From the NCBI GenBank assembly GCA_009733775.1, contig WOGZ01000133.1:1-64000 (forward strand): 64,000 nucleotides of DNA, read 5' to 3'. Below the pieces are notes generated by a model. That model had not been told where the DNA came from. It saw only the letters and a list, made by a program, of their open reading frames with translations, and ran no database searches. The DNA comes from Alectoria sarmentosa. Lineage: Eukaryota; Ascomycota; Lecanoromycetes; Lecanorales; Parmeliaceae. The position numbers were made by a program, and so were the translations under genes. Position 1 is the first letter of the stretch; each line of letters starts with the position of its first letter. Below are positions 53,751-64,000 of the stretch, in pieces.

Positions 53751-55603
53751 ATGGAACGCTCTTCCCCATTGGCTGCTATGCAGCCACCTTCCCTCCCATT
53801 CGGACGATGGGGCTGTCGAGGAGGAGCAGAGCCTTCCTACTCCCAGTATGGAGGACAGTATGGAGGGCGGTTGAACTTTGGGCCGTCCAGCTTCAACTTC
53901 AAGGACCTCAGCATGGCAAAGGCCCCTACGGACTACTTCAGTCTCAAGCCTGTACGAGGATCATCTCCAACAGCAAGTCTTGCTGCCGACCTGTCTCAGA
54001 ATTTTCACATCGACCAAAGGTAGTGCACCCTCTACGCTACTGCTATTTTGATACAGTGCTGACAGCTACAGTCCGCAATTACCAACTCCCAGGCGATCAC
54101 TGTTCTCCTCGAACCTCTTTGGGACACTCAATGGCCGAGGTAAGGTGTGCTTGCTAGACTGGCAAGGGTTCAGCTAAAACAGAACAGAACGCGCGAGCAC
54201 TCCACCGCTCCCTTCCTCTTCGCCCGGTCCAGGGAATGATTTGATGGAGATATCACCGCTGCCCCATAAAGCCCCCTTCATTGTCACTACCCATGTCGAG
54301 CCTACACCGGTGATATCCCCAATGGAGGAGGTGACCGCCTCCTTGACTGAAGATGTTATGCAAGACCCTCAGACGGAGCCACCGAAACAGTCAGCACCTT
54401 CCGAGTGAGCAATTCCTGAGTTCGGGGAAACAAGCTATACCCATCTAACTTGTATACAAGGCGTAGAAGATCCTCCTTGATGAGACCTTCGTTGTCCCGC
54501 ACCAAAGGCTTGACGACGACATCATTGTCCCTGAAGTCTGCTCGAACCGAATGCCCGCCATTCAAATTTGGCAATGGCTCCACCGAGGAGTGCTTTCCAT
54601 GTTCCCCTCAAAGAGATGCCCGACCACATTCCGCGCATTCACCAGCACCCTTACCGATGGGCCCTCCAAGATTCAAACAACCTTCGTCCGGTCTCGGTGG
54701 GCACCTACGAAATAATGGATCACCCATCGTTGGTCACGTCCGCAAACCGTCGAACCTTTTGCAACGTCCCCGCAAACAATTTCGTCGCTCTCTCAGCATG
54801 TTCGAACACCCAGGAGACGTGATGAAGCAGGAAAAGGCTACTTTCTCAGCAGCATGTCTGGATTCTATTATGGACCTGGATGATTCCCCAAGGTTACGAC
54901 TGCCACACTTCAACTCGGACGAAGAGAGCTTACCTCGCATCACCAAGGACACCATGGTCGATGTCCTCGATGGCAGATACGGCCAATGCTATGATCGGTC
55001 TATCGTTATTGATTGTCGATTCGAGTACGAGTATGAAGGAGGCCACATCGAGGGCGCCATAAATGTCAACGACAAAGAGCGATTAGCGACGCAGCTTTTT
55101 GAATCACCACCATCGGAAAACACGCTGCTGATATTCCATTGCGAGTACTCTGCACATCGCGCTCCTATCATGTGCGTATACCAAGTCACTAACAGTGAAC
55201 AACGCTAACCCAGTACAGGGCAAAATTTCTACGTCACAAGGACCGGGCTTGCAATGCCCACCAATACCCAAAACTTACCTATCCAGAAGTGTACATTCTG
55301 GACGGAGGCTACAGCTCCTTCTTCTTTGATCACAAGCTTCGATGCTATCCCCAAAACTATGTCGAGATGGGTGCGCAGGAACACGCCAATGCCTGCGAAC
55401 GTGGCCTTGGACGCATCAAGCAACAGCGTGCGAAACTGAGCAGAGCACAAACATTTGCATTTGGTCAGCACGAGCTGCAGGTAGACGACAGTCCTACCGC
55501 TTCCAGCCGACAATCCAGCTCTCTCATGACAGGAATGGACATGGCAGTCGATGCTGAGACGATTTCGCAGCGAATGCAATCAAGACGTTTGGTGTCTTTT
55601 TGA
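53751..55603 (+). CDS. Cdc25/NimT M-phase inducer phosphatase
   Basis: Five exons (53751-54019, 54072-54139, 54188-54404, 54461-55171, 55219-55603) give 549 residues. The enzyme dephosphorylates Tyr15 of Cdc2/Cdk1 to trigger mitosis. The N-terminal regulatory part has the fungal motifs MERSSPLAAMQPPSLPF, PVRGSSPTASLAADLSQNFH and SPLPHKAPF. The catalytic rhodanese-like domain has IDCRFEYEYEGGHIEGAIN and the loop HCEYSAHR at 411-418, with nucleophile Cys412 and Arg418. YPEVYILDGGYSSFF follows. Introns are 47-56 nt. Intron 2 has two AGs 5 nt apart (54181-54182 and 54186-54187); only the second keeps frame. Many Ser-Pro/Thr-Pro sites suggest control by phosphorylation. All catalytic residues are intact. 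Confidence 0.93.
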
Positions 55604-56653
55604 TTTCCGCATCGCCACATTCGCCCTAGTATCATCGTTGCTACTGGTCCCTCCCTGGAACTTTCTTCTCGCTCTTCGATTACTGTTACTGTTGCATCCA
55701 ACGGAGTTTGGCGTGCTTTGAAATGTAAACGGAGCGACTTACATCCCATTGGTGGTCGATTTGTGTCACAACGGTATTTGCATGCCATCTCTTCACGTGG
55801 CTCCACCTATCCGGATCTTTTCTACCGCCTTATCAACACTAGCCTGGGCCCATAGACATCCTGTTACTTCCTTGCGACTTTCGATCGCGGGTACTGATAC
55901 CCCGACACCTCATCTGCAATATCTCCGATGTCGAATTCGCTCTTACCGTACTTCTTCTCCGCGACACCAAACGCACGCAAATCCAACGACTTCCATCGAC
56001 CTTTTTCATCCATGCTTCGAGTTCGTGGGCCCAGTGCTCTAGACACAGCCGATCCCAGCCTGTTGTACGAATACACTGGGATTACGTCTTGATTTTGACC
56101 CGTCAAAGGAAGATATTCTACCTTCTTCTCCTCTACTCCAACTCTGCCATGGTGGCTTCCTAGTACCTCAACGAGGAAGTTAACACCAAACAACTCGGCT
56201 TCCTTTCCCCTTCAGAAACCAGAAAACATGGGGACTGTCTTCATACTCGAAGGGAGAGTATGAAGACGACGTGAGCACATGTTGCTGAGCCCTCATCGAT
56301 TCAAGCATGCAAAGTGAATGCACTTGTCTTTCTACCTTGTCTAAATACCCCAGACCAGCAATGAAATAAAATATCATTACCTTTGTAACACCTTGATGTA
56401 AGCCTCGTGACCGGCTCGAATTGTAATTGTATGCATTGTTTCCCGTAGAACGGCTGGATTACCGATGTTGTATCCGTACTAGTAGCTTGAGTTCTTGAAG
56501 TGATTAATGCGCTAGGGCATGTGAAGTACCTTACCTTACGGTCGAATCTCCTTTTCCACCATGCACCACCTGCCCTTCATCGACGGTGACTGTGTGTGAT
56601 CTTGAAGCTCTTGATCCAACAGCCCAATCAATAATGGGAGAACAGCAAACTCA
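55604..56653. other. Intergenic region, Cdc25 to Sld5
   Basis: 1.05 kb containing the Cdc25 3' UTR and the Sld5 promoter. Short frames only. Confidence 0.55.
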
Positions 56654-57368
56654 ATGGACATTGACGACATATTGGCGGAGGTAGACGGCCATGCAGTTCC
56701 CCGTGAGACTCGAGATCTACAAGAGTTCACCCGAGCATGGGTTACGGAGCGTAGTGCGCCAGAAATACTGCCATGGCCGGATGCTTTGATGGAGCGTATT
56801 CTCGAGAGAATACGTAGGCAGGTATATTAGCCTCTTTCTGGCTCCAAGCGCATTGGCTGACATAGAGTCTGCATATAAGATTGAGCTCGTGGAAGAGCAA
56901 ACCGGCAACACAGATCCCAAAGCCAATTTTCGCCTCATAATCTTCCAAACCGAACTTGAGCGCTTCAAATTTCTCGTCCGCTCGTTCCTACGCGCTCGCA
57001 TTGCGAAAATCGACGCCCATGCTCTCCACCACCTCACCGACCCCTCTACCAAAGCCCGCCTCTCCCCAAGCGAACTTAAATATGCCACAACCCATACCAC
57101 CCTACTGCACGCCCATTACCGTTCGTCTTTCCTCTCGCAGTTCCCCGCGTCTTTGCAGCGCATGGATGATACGGCAGGCGGCATCAGTATGGTAGAGGGG
57201 CCTGATGTGGATAGAGCTGTGTTTGTGAGGGCGCTGAAGGATGTGGAAGAGCCTGTATATGTGGAGGGGACGGATATGGCGTTCGAGATGCGGAGGGGAG
57301 ATGTGGTGGTTGTGAGGTGGAGTGCTGTTAGGGAGGTTGTGATTGCGGGGGATGCGGAGTTGATATAA
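56654..57368 (+). CDS. SLD5: GINS complex subunit Sld5
   Basis: Two exons (56654-56821 and 56880-57368) with a 58-nt intron give 218 residues, the usual size. The start MDIDDILAEVDG is acidic. The A-domain holds LQEFTRAWVTERSAPEILPW, and the join gives RRQIELVEEQTGN, exactly where the family is conserved. QTELERFKFLVRSFLRARIAKID is the signature helix. The C-terminal B-domain ends in GDVVVVRWSAVREVVIAGDAELI. The acceptor at 56878-56879 was chosen over an earlier AG at 56864-56865 because only it restores the family sequence. Sld5 joins Psf1-3 in the CMG replicative helicase. Confidence 0.93.
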
Positions 57369-57612
57369 TTTGAAAATATGAAAGAGGGCTGTTGGTGTGA
57401 TTGGACATTTCGATGAACAAAATGAGTACAAAAAGTCCTCACGGATAGGGGAAATGACCATTAGTTGCTAAGCTGATTGGGGCCTCTAGCCGTCACCCTC
57501 TGCCCCCAAAAAACCAGAGTTCTTTCGCACTACCAAGCTCTTGCATATTGTTGCCTCCACTTATCCGGACCGTAGAGACCAAATCATGGTCCTCAGCCCC
57601 CAGGCCATTTTT

Positions 57613-58126
57613 CTACTCGTCCCTGCATTCGTACAGTGCAAGCCACATATTTCCCGGCACCGCCATTGCCTCGTGCTTCAAACCTTTCAGACCTCCACGC
57701 ATCCAGATCGCGGACATCATCCCAACAGTGATTGTCCAAATGACAATGTTGACGCTGGGACGCAAATATCGTCATTTCTTTCCGTCACCGCGTTGCTGTA
57801 ACACAAGATAAAGCTGAGCAACACACTGAAGATGAAATGCGTGGCCATGGCACGGCGTTGTTTGGTACGATCCGTTGTGACTATATTGATCGCACCAGCG
57901 ATGGAGCTGAGATAGATTGCATCCGCGGCAAGCGCAAAAGCCATCATCGCCATGCCCGAGGGGTATGGCTCGGAGTACGTCAGGAGCCTGCAAGGTTTAG
58001 AAGGATCGTAAGGCTTGGACCGCTTGGAATTTTCATACTAACTGACGACGGTGATGCCGGTGACTAGGATCGTAGCGTTGACAAGGCCTAGGATAATGAA
58101 TGAACGAAGAGGCGGTATGTCCGACA
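57613..58126 (-). CDS. Small four-helix membrane protein, unrecognised (possibly decaying)
   Basis: A model with three exons starts at ATG 58126. The first exon encodes MSDIPPLRSFIILGLVNATILVTG, one helix. The second, reading AMMAFALAADAIYLSSIAGA and then ATHFIFSVLLSFI, gives two helices. A 50-nt intron (57755-57804) joins to VNIVIWTITVGMMSAIWM, a fourth helix, and a short tail WMRGGLKGLKHEAMAVPG ending at 57613. I do not know this family; such small membrane proteins are common and lineage-specific in ascomycetes. The first junction is doubtful: the obvious splice sites (donor near 58041, acceptor near 57990) do not keep frame and meet a stop, and only a weaker donor-acceptor pair works. The gene may therefore be newly broken. 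Confidence 0.5.
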
Positions 58127-59040
58127 TGTTTGATCGTGGGCTGGTTGATAGTCTCCTGGTTGTTTTGCAGTGCGGACAAGAGATTGACGGGCTCGTCGTG
58201 TCGATTACTGTGGTTTTGTGATTCTTGTGGTACGGTAAAGCCGAGGGACCCAAGGTGGCATACCTATTTGCTATCTATATATGCCATCGGTCATTGAGAA
58301 TTATTGGGTCTGAGAACATGCTGCTTGCCGAAACAAGACACTGAAATGCCCAGTAGCAGACACGATGGAAATGATGATTCAGAAGTATTTCTTTTTTCAG
58401 AAGGGATGTTTGCCTAAAAGGATTCTCGTTTGAGACAACGGTCCTGAGCGCGACAACTCTCAAGCTCTACGACAACTTTGTGGAGAAACATTGCAAGGAC
58501 GGTGCTATTCCCCAGAGACACCGGATCAGTCCCCTCTCAGCAGGAGCGAAGCTGAGACGCCTTGCTCATTGCGGTCACATCTGACGGGAATACTTGTGGA
58601 ACCATTAGGAAATGTGAGTGCAATTCAACGACTAGATTCATACACGTGATATTGTTTCCTCTTCACGTCCCTGTCAAGGACCGAAGGGCCTGCTGCTCTT
58701 CAAGTGACGCCTGGCGCAAGTTTCCTGATCGGAGGAAGCAAATATGATGCTGGCTGCTCTCCCAGCCCAAGGGTCACCTGCCACAGGCGAATGTTCGACT
58801 GATCTAGAACGCATCCTTCTCTTACAAGACAGTCTACAGGTTACTCGTCACGGCTCTCATCTCACGTTTCAACGCTGTAACAAACACCCCCGTACATCTA
58901 GACCGCTGAGAGCATGCTGCAGGTGAGCATCGATCATGCTAACCAATTCCCAACAGAAGAAGAAGTCTCTGACCGTTGGACCAGTTACGAGTGGTCTGCT
59001 AAATATAATACCAATTCAGAGGAAGCGGCAAACACAAATG

Positions 59041-59290
59041 ACTCAGACGGAAAATAACATTCAACGCGGTACTGTCTGTCATTGGACTAAACGCAAGTAC
59101 ATGGATCGTGCTCAAGAGCGCAATAGGGCTCATGGCGACTGTGGCCAAGAACGTCGCCTACCACAAAACTCCGGTTTGATGGAATAGATTTGTGTCGACG
59201 ATAGCGGTGAGGGTCGTGATAGCGACTAGGCTGACGAAACCAAGGAGCGCAGAGGTTCGCACTCTGGTGCAGGCGATTCCTCAGCTTGCC
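59041..59290 (-). pseudogene. Fragment of a small membrane-protein gene
   Basis: On the minus strand the sequence reads SALLGFVSLVAITTLTAIVD, an in-frame TAG near 59156-59158, then ATFLATVAMSPIALLSTIHV. These two hydrophobic segments resemble helices 1 and 2 of the gene at 57613-58126. The stop and the lack of a good start point to a relic. The similarity is weak and seen by eye only. Confidence 0.4.
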
Positions 59291-59547
59291 TTGTTACAGT
59301 CTCTTCGGGACTGGGAATAGAAGTGCTTTTCATGTTGGCGTTGCTCGTGCGGCGCTGGAGGTAGAGCCGGACGATGATAACAAGGGCAAGGCCGTCCCAT
59401 GCCCGGACCGGTCATTCGGCTTCGTCAGCCTGATTTCTCTAATTTCCTTAACAACATCATCGGTCGCTACATATTCCGCAGCACTGATACTCAGAGACTT
59501 GAGATTCCCTAGCCCTAGGTACCGATTCAAAGTGATCAAACCGAGCA

Positions 59548-59802
59548 TTGCGCTACTGCAACCACGCAATCGATACATTGACCGAGCAAGACGCTTTCTC
59601 TCTCTGGAGACTGATCGGTTCCATGGTCATTCGTGAAACGATACCTTCGACATGGATGCGTGGAGGCACGGAGGTATTAAAGCTCGAGATGAACGCGGTG
59701 CCGGGAAAACTTTGGCACATTGTGTACGTAGGCATAAAAATTTCTGGAACCGGAATCAATTGTACCAGGCTGAGCTCAGTCGGACGAGTACCCGCAGAGT
59801 AA
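59548..59802 (+). pseudogene. Fragment similar to the tail of the small membrane protein
   Basis: The plus-strand frame contains STWMRGGTEVLKLEMNAVPG, close to WMRGGLKGLKHEAMAVPG in the gene at 57613. The underlying DNA also matches in blocks (ggatgcgtggagg and gcggtgccgggaaa). The orientation is opposite to that gene. No full-length frame precedes it. Confidence 0.5.
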
Positions 59803-60581
59803 TCTCCTCGAGCCAGGCTCATACTAGCGACAGGAATACGGGGAGCGGGGATGTTGAAGCGCATGGCTGAAGATATGCAAGAATGTAGGGAGATGGCAAT
59901 GGAAAGGAGCACTGACAGACTTGTCAGCGTTTCGCCCTTGAGTATGGTTTGCCTCTTGGGTCAGAAGATCAGTATGGTGTGCTGTCACCTTGCATCTTAA
60001 AGCGCTACGACTGTGCAAATGCAAGCATATCCCAGCGTAGCTATTATCTATTGGAAAGAAAAAGCTCCGCAGAAGCCGGCTTGTTGTTCTATAGGTACTT
60101 CTACCTTGTCCTTAGAGCAGTCCCCCAAATGAAGCTAGGCTCAACAAAGAAACGGAGCACGCGATCAGATTTTCTTGCCTACGAAACGCCGCTGGAAAGT
60201 CGATGCTTGAGAAACTACAATGACCATGAAAGTGATCTCTTAGGGCATGGTAGAGTATGACTATCAAAGAGCAGACAATGTGGTGATGTGTTGAGATGCA
60301 GGGGTATCTTTGTGCCAAGCCGTTAGCAGCAGACCTTACTTTAGCAAGGAACGAGCCCTCGGAGGTCAGGTTTGGCTTTGGCTTTGCCCACGAGTAAAAT
60401 CCACAACTTTCTGTCATGCAATTTTCAACCTCACTCTTCTCTCTCTACGGAGCGCTTTTTGGTCCTTTCATATTCTCCAGTCCCATTATTATCTAATCGA
60501 AACATTTTCCTTACAGCTAATTGTCGACTGAGACACAATTGAAAAACATTCCGAGCCTCTGCGGTGTTGACCAGGCAAGCA

Positions 60582-63337
60582 ATGGCAGCGCCCACTCCGC
60601 AGGGTGGTGCAGGACCATCAGACCGTGAAAGCTCTACAGGTCCGAGTCCTCCGGCTCCTCGTCGACCGACGGAAGGACTGCTGAACACTCAGTCCACTAC
60701 GGATGTGCTCGCGGCAGCACAAGGAGACCCAAACGCGATAAGCAAGAGGCGAAACCACCGAGGGGGGAAAAAGAAGAAGAAGAATCGCCGGCAGTCATTC
60801 TTGCCTGCAGCAGTAGAAGAAGGTGAAGAGGCGGACCCCGCGAGGTCAAGTCAAAACCTACATGAACCTGCGAGCTCCACAAACCCAAGGCCACCCTTTT
60901 ATAGGTTGGGTCAGTCTAGTGGGCGTAACTTGAGCGAGACCAGTCTTGACAGCAACGCGCTCTTAGATCATCGGTAGATATGTTTACTACACCGTTGATC
61001 CTTGACCGAAGATTGAGCTGACAAACTATCGCAGAGATCACCCACCATTGCGCCAGCGTAGAGAAAGTCGAGTTAACCCAAGCGCCTTTGGGAGAACAGA
61101 GGCAATGCAGTACAGGCCCCCTCACCCGCATCGACGTTCTTCCTACGAAGCTCAAAATGGCCGGCCGAGACAGACCCGCGCACATGACTCATCAGGCGAC
61201 GAGAGCGAAGCGAATCGTCCAGTGACAACAGATCGTACTCCTCTATTGACATCAGCCAACGGTGGAGCATCACCGTCGCACAGGTCCGGCTACGGATTGA
61301 TTTCAGCTCAAGGGCAGGGTGGTCGCCGTGATTCTCAGCATGGACGTAGTTCTGCAGCAACTTCCAGCTCAAGCAATCACCGAAGAAGAACACCAAGTCG
61401 CCAGCCTTCCCACCATGTCAACAACCCGTCCTCTGTTCCCAACAGCCCTAAGCTGGGACCTAATATGGGCTATGATGATGTTATGGTTACTGGTTCATTT
61501 GCGCCTAGATCTCCAGAAGACAGACGTGGCCACAATCACATGAATGACCAGTTGATTGACATAGATGGTGACGGCAATAACGCGTTTGCGAACTCCTCAC
61601 CACCAAAATCAAGGAATGGCTCTTACGATCAGCGACGACATACTATTGCCGTGCCGGCTGAAGAAGATGTGTGCTTTCCCATAGAAGGAATGTCAACGAT
61701 AGGAGAGGACGAGTACATGAACCAAGACCAGGGTTCAAACGAGCCTCAGGGACAACGGAGAAGAAGAGCTTTCCGGTGGCCAGATTTGTCGGTCCTCGAC
61801 GAATGGAGCCGGGAAGAGAAGGAGGTGCGAAGTGAGGGTATCCGCGCAAAGAAGATCAGCGAGCCGGTTCTTGTTGGCGGCAGGTTAAGGCCGCAAAAAC
61901 ACGGGTGGCATCGCGCAGAAGAAGACGCTCCTTACAGATTCACATATTTCAATGAAGAGTTCACGAGCACCATACACAGTCATACGATATCCGAGCTTTT
62001 ACAACCTGGTCAAGATTTCAGAGAGCTATTCATTCCAGATCCGCCAGAATTAAGTGATGAGTCCTCCGATGATGAAGACTTGATGAGCCATCAAGGCACT
62101 ACGAATGCCCGAGGCGAATTGAGTCCCAACACCCAATCGAGGCTAGGAACGAGGCATTCGTCGATAATCGGTGAATCCAAAATCCAATCTCCAGAGCGTT
62201 CAGGTGATGCTACGCCTTCACAATCCAACGCGCCTTTGCGAGGTGAAAAACCTAAGCGGCATGGCGAAAGACCAACTTTCTGGCTTGACGTGCTTTGCCC
62301 AACAGAGACGGAAATGAGGGTCATTGCAAAGACCTTTGGAATCCACCCTCTCACGGCCGAGGATATTTTGGTGCAAGAAGCCCGCGAAAAGGTTGAACTG
62401 TTCAGGAATTACTACTTTGTCAATTACCGTACTTTCGAGCAAGACACGAGTAGCGAAGACTATCTTGAGCCAGTCAACATGTATGTGGTCGTCTTCCGTG
62501 AGGGTGTCATCAGCTTCCATTTCTCCATGACTCCACATCCGGCTAATGTGCGTCGACGAATTCGCCAACTGAAGGAATACGTAATCATGAGCTCTGACTG
62601 GATCTCATATGCCCTTATCGACGACATCACAGATGTCTTCGCCCCACTCATCCAAGCAATTGAAGAGGAAGTCGATGACATCGACGATTCTATTCTGAAA
62701 TTGCACTCTGGAAGCAAAGAAGAGCAGAATGAAAAGGCTAATAAAGCAGCGAAGACCGACGACGGGAAATCAGAATTCGGAGAACAATCGTCTGGCGGTG
62801 ACATGCTTAGACGCGTCGGTGAAGGCAGAAAGAAGGTCATGTTGCTGTATCGACTCCTAGGCAATAAAGCAGACGTTATCAAGGGCTTCGCCAAGAGATG
62901 TAACGAGCGTTGGGAAATTGCACCAAGAAGCGATATCGGGCTGTACCTGGGCGACATCCAGGACCACATCCTAACGATGACCAGCAACCTCAGTCATTAC
63001 GAGACGCTGCTTTCTCGAGCCCATTCAAATTACCTCGCTCAGATCAACATTCGTATGAACGAGCGCCAGGAGCAGACTGCGGACGTCTTGGGAAAGTTGA
63101 CCGTTCTCGGTACGATTGTCTTGCCTATGAACATCGTAACTGGTATGTGGGGAATGAACGTAATGGTACCTGGGCAGGATGCCGAGAACCTGATATGGTT
63201 TTGGTCAAGTATGTCAACCTCTAGCGATGCATTTATTCGTGATCAGATTGCTAACCACGACCATAGTCACTGCTGGTCTGTTGGTATTTGGAACCTCGTG
63301 CTTCTTCATTGCGAAGAGAGTGTACGGTATTGTCTGA
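60582..63337 (+). CDS. CorA-type magnesium transporter (Alr/Mnr2 family)
   Basis: Three exons (60582-60973, 61035-63208, 63267-63337) with 61- and 58-nt introns give 878 residues. The first 390 residues are cytosolic, disordered and Ser/Arg/Pro-rich, with a Lys run (GGKKKKKNRR). The CorA domain begins near 400 (FWLDVLCPTETEMRVIAKTF, GIHPLTAEDIL). Two C-terminal membrane helices follow, with the signature GMN at 837-839 in GMWGMNVMVPG. The last exon encodes the second helix, TAGLLVFGTSCFFIAKRVYG. The long N-terminus is typical of Mnr2-type vacuolar transporters, which release stored Mg2+, but assignment to Mnr2 rather than Alr1 is inference. Reading through the last intron would destroy the second helix. 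Confidence 0.9.
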
Positions 63338-63710
63338 ACAAAGTACTCAAGAAAATTGCAAGGTGCATGGTGATCTATTTGAAAGGGGCGAAAGAAATAT
63401 CGCATGAGGCGCGACTGCATAGCGAAGGATCGGCTCAGAATGACTCTTCTTGGACATGACTGTTGATGGACTTCTGCCACGTTTATAAAACAATAGTGTA
63501 TATAGAATTTAATTGTGTGTAAATATCACTAAAAGTAGTTCACTTCCCCTGAGGTGCAGCCCACAGACACGAAAATTGAATCTCCAGCACAGCCCATGGC
63601 ACCATCCCTGATAAGGCAATCCGTAAACACTCACCTGCCGCACCTCGCATCCCAAATATCCCCCCATCTGCATTCTTTCTGCGGAAATCCATCCGCTCTA
63701 CCCCACAATC
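63338..63710. other. Intergenic region, Mnr2-like to cofactor A
   Basis: 373 bp holding the transporter 3' UTR and a short, CT-rich promoter. No gene is seen. Confidence 0.6.
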
Positions 63711-63887
63711 ATGGCACCCCCAACCCCCCTCTCCGTAGCCACCAACTCAATCAACCGCCTCCTCAAAGAAGAATCATCCTACCGCACCGAACTGGCAACC
63801 CAGCAACGGCGCGTAGATAAGCTGCAAGCCGGCGGCGGTGAGAGCGACGACGATGTCGGGAATATGGATTTCAGGTTGAGGCAAGAG
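63711..63887 (+). CDS. Tubulin-binding cofactor A (Rbl2), partial: first exon
   Basis: The exon encodes 59 residues from ATG: MAPPTPLSVATNSINRLLKE, then ESSYRTELATQQRRVDKLQA, then an acidic stretch, and ends at LRQE with the donor GTACGA at 63888. This is the first helix of the small three-helix cofactor A, which binds beta-tubulin during folding. The remaining exons lie beyond the window. No suitable acceptor with the expected second helix is visible before 64000. Confidence 0.82.
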
Positions 63888-64000
63888 GTACGAACATTTC
63901 AACTCGTCCATGTTTGTTCGATGCGTGAGTGAGCGAGCGTTTTGTGTGCTGCTATATGCCCAGGTGATGTCGTCTTGTCGGCAAGATTCATCATGCCCGG

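Larger units (their letters stand above)
58127..60581. other. Gene-poor region with relics
   Basis: 2.45 kb between the small membrane protein and the magnesium transporter. It contains two fragments resembling that membrane protein (listed separately). The last 500 bp is probably the transporter promoter. No intact gene is supported. Confidence 0.5.

Noticed and set aside
1..64000. CRISPR arrays, operons, insertion sequences and intact transposons
   Set aside because: Repeats present are simple-sequence or short tandem repeats; no spaced direct repeats, transposase or reverse-transcriptase motifs were seen, and the gene structure is eukaryotic.

Overview
The window is nuclear DNA from a filamentous ascomycete (Pezizomycotina). 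The evidence is short GT-AG introns (45-119 nt is usual) with CTAAY-like branch sites, dense intron-poor genes on both strands, and fungus-specific families: a Crh-type cell-wall transglycosidase, a CYP52-like P450, a three-LysM secreted protein and a NimT-type Cdc25. A Dothideomycete is a reasonable guess, but the sequence alone does not settle the class. No prokaryotic, viral or intact transposon features were found, and no convincing tRNA or rRNA gene.

Layout. 0-5 kb: a GPI-anchored Crh/GH16 enzyme and a CYP52-like P450. 5-20 kb: housekeeping genes, namely Apn1 AP endonuclease, an RBM42-like RNA-binding protein (minus), 6-phosphogluconate dehydrogenase, a Ymd8/SLC35C2-type transporter, Zim17 (minus), cullin-3 and Lsm12. 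20-31 kb: the 8-kb intronless UTP20 gene (minus), divergent from a Drn1/CWF19L1 gene across only 120 bp. 31-39 kb: a single-pass membrane protein (minus), a small orphan ORF, a pyroglutamyl-peptidase I and an unrecognised 673-aa fungal protein. 39-44 kb: a MadBub (BUB1/MAD3) checkpoint kinase (minus). 44-53 kb: an accessory-looking stretch with a head-to-head pair of BTB genes (one truncated), Pol5 (minus), an Ecp6-like LysM protein and a frameshifted BTB relic. 53-57 kb: Cdc25 and the GINS subunit Sld5. 57-60 kb: a small four-helix membrane protein gene plus decayed relatives. 60-64 kb: a CorA/Mnr2 magnesium transporter and the start of a tubulin cofactor A gene, which runs off the end.

How the genes work together. 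Most are independent housekeeping genes. Three functional themes recur: ribosome biogenesis and RNA processing (UTP20, Pol5, Drn1, RBM42-like, Lsm12), cell cycle and replication (MadBub, Cdc25, Sld5, Apn1, cullin-3, cofactor A), and wall or host interface (Crh, LysM). Most gene models were rebuilt by joining exons across canonical introns and checking that each join restores the family's conserved sequence. I found no convincing new multi-gene system. The parts most worth a second look are the decaying BTB and small-membrane-protein copies around 44-60 kb, the LysM protein, the 673-aa protein, and several splice-site peculiarities.
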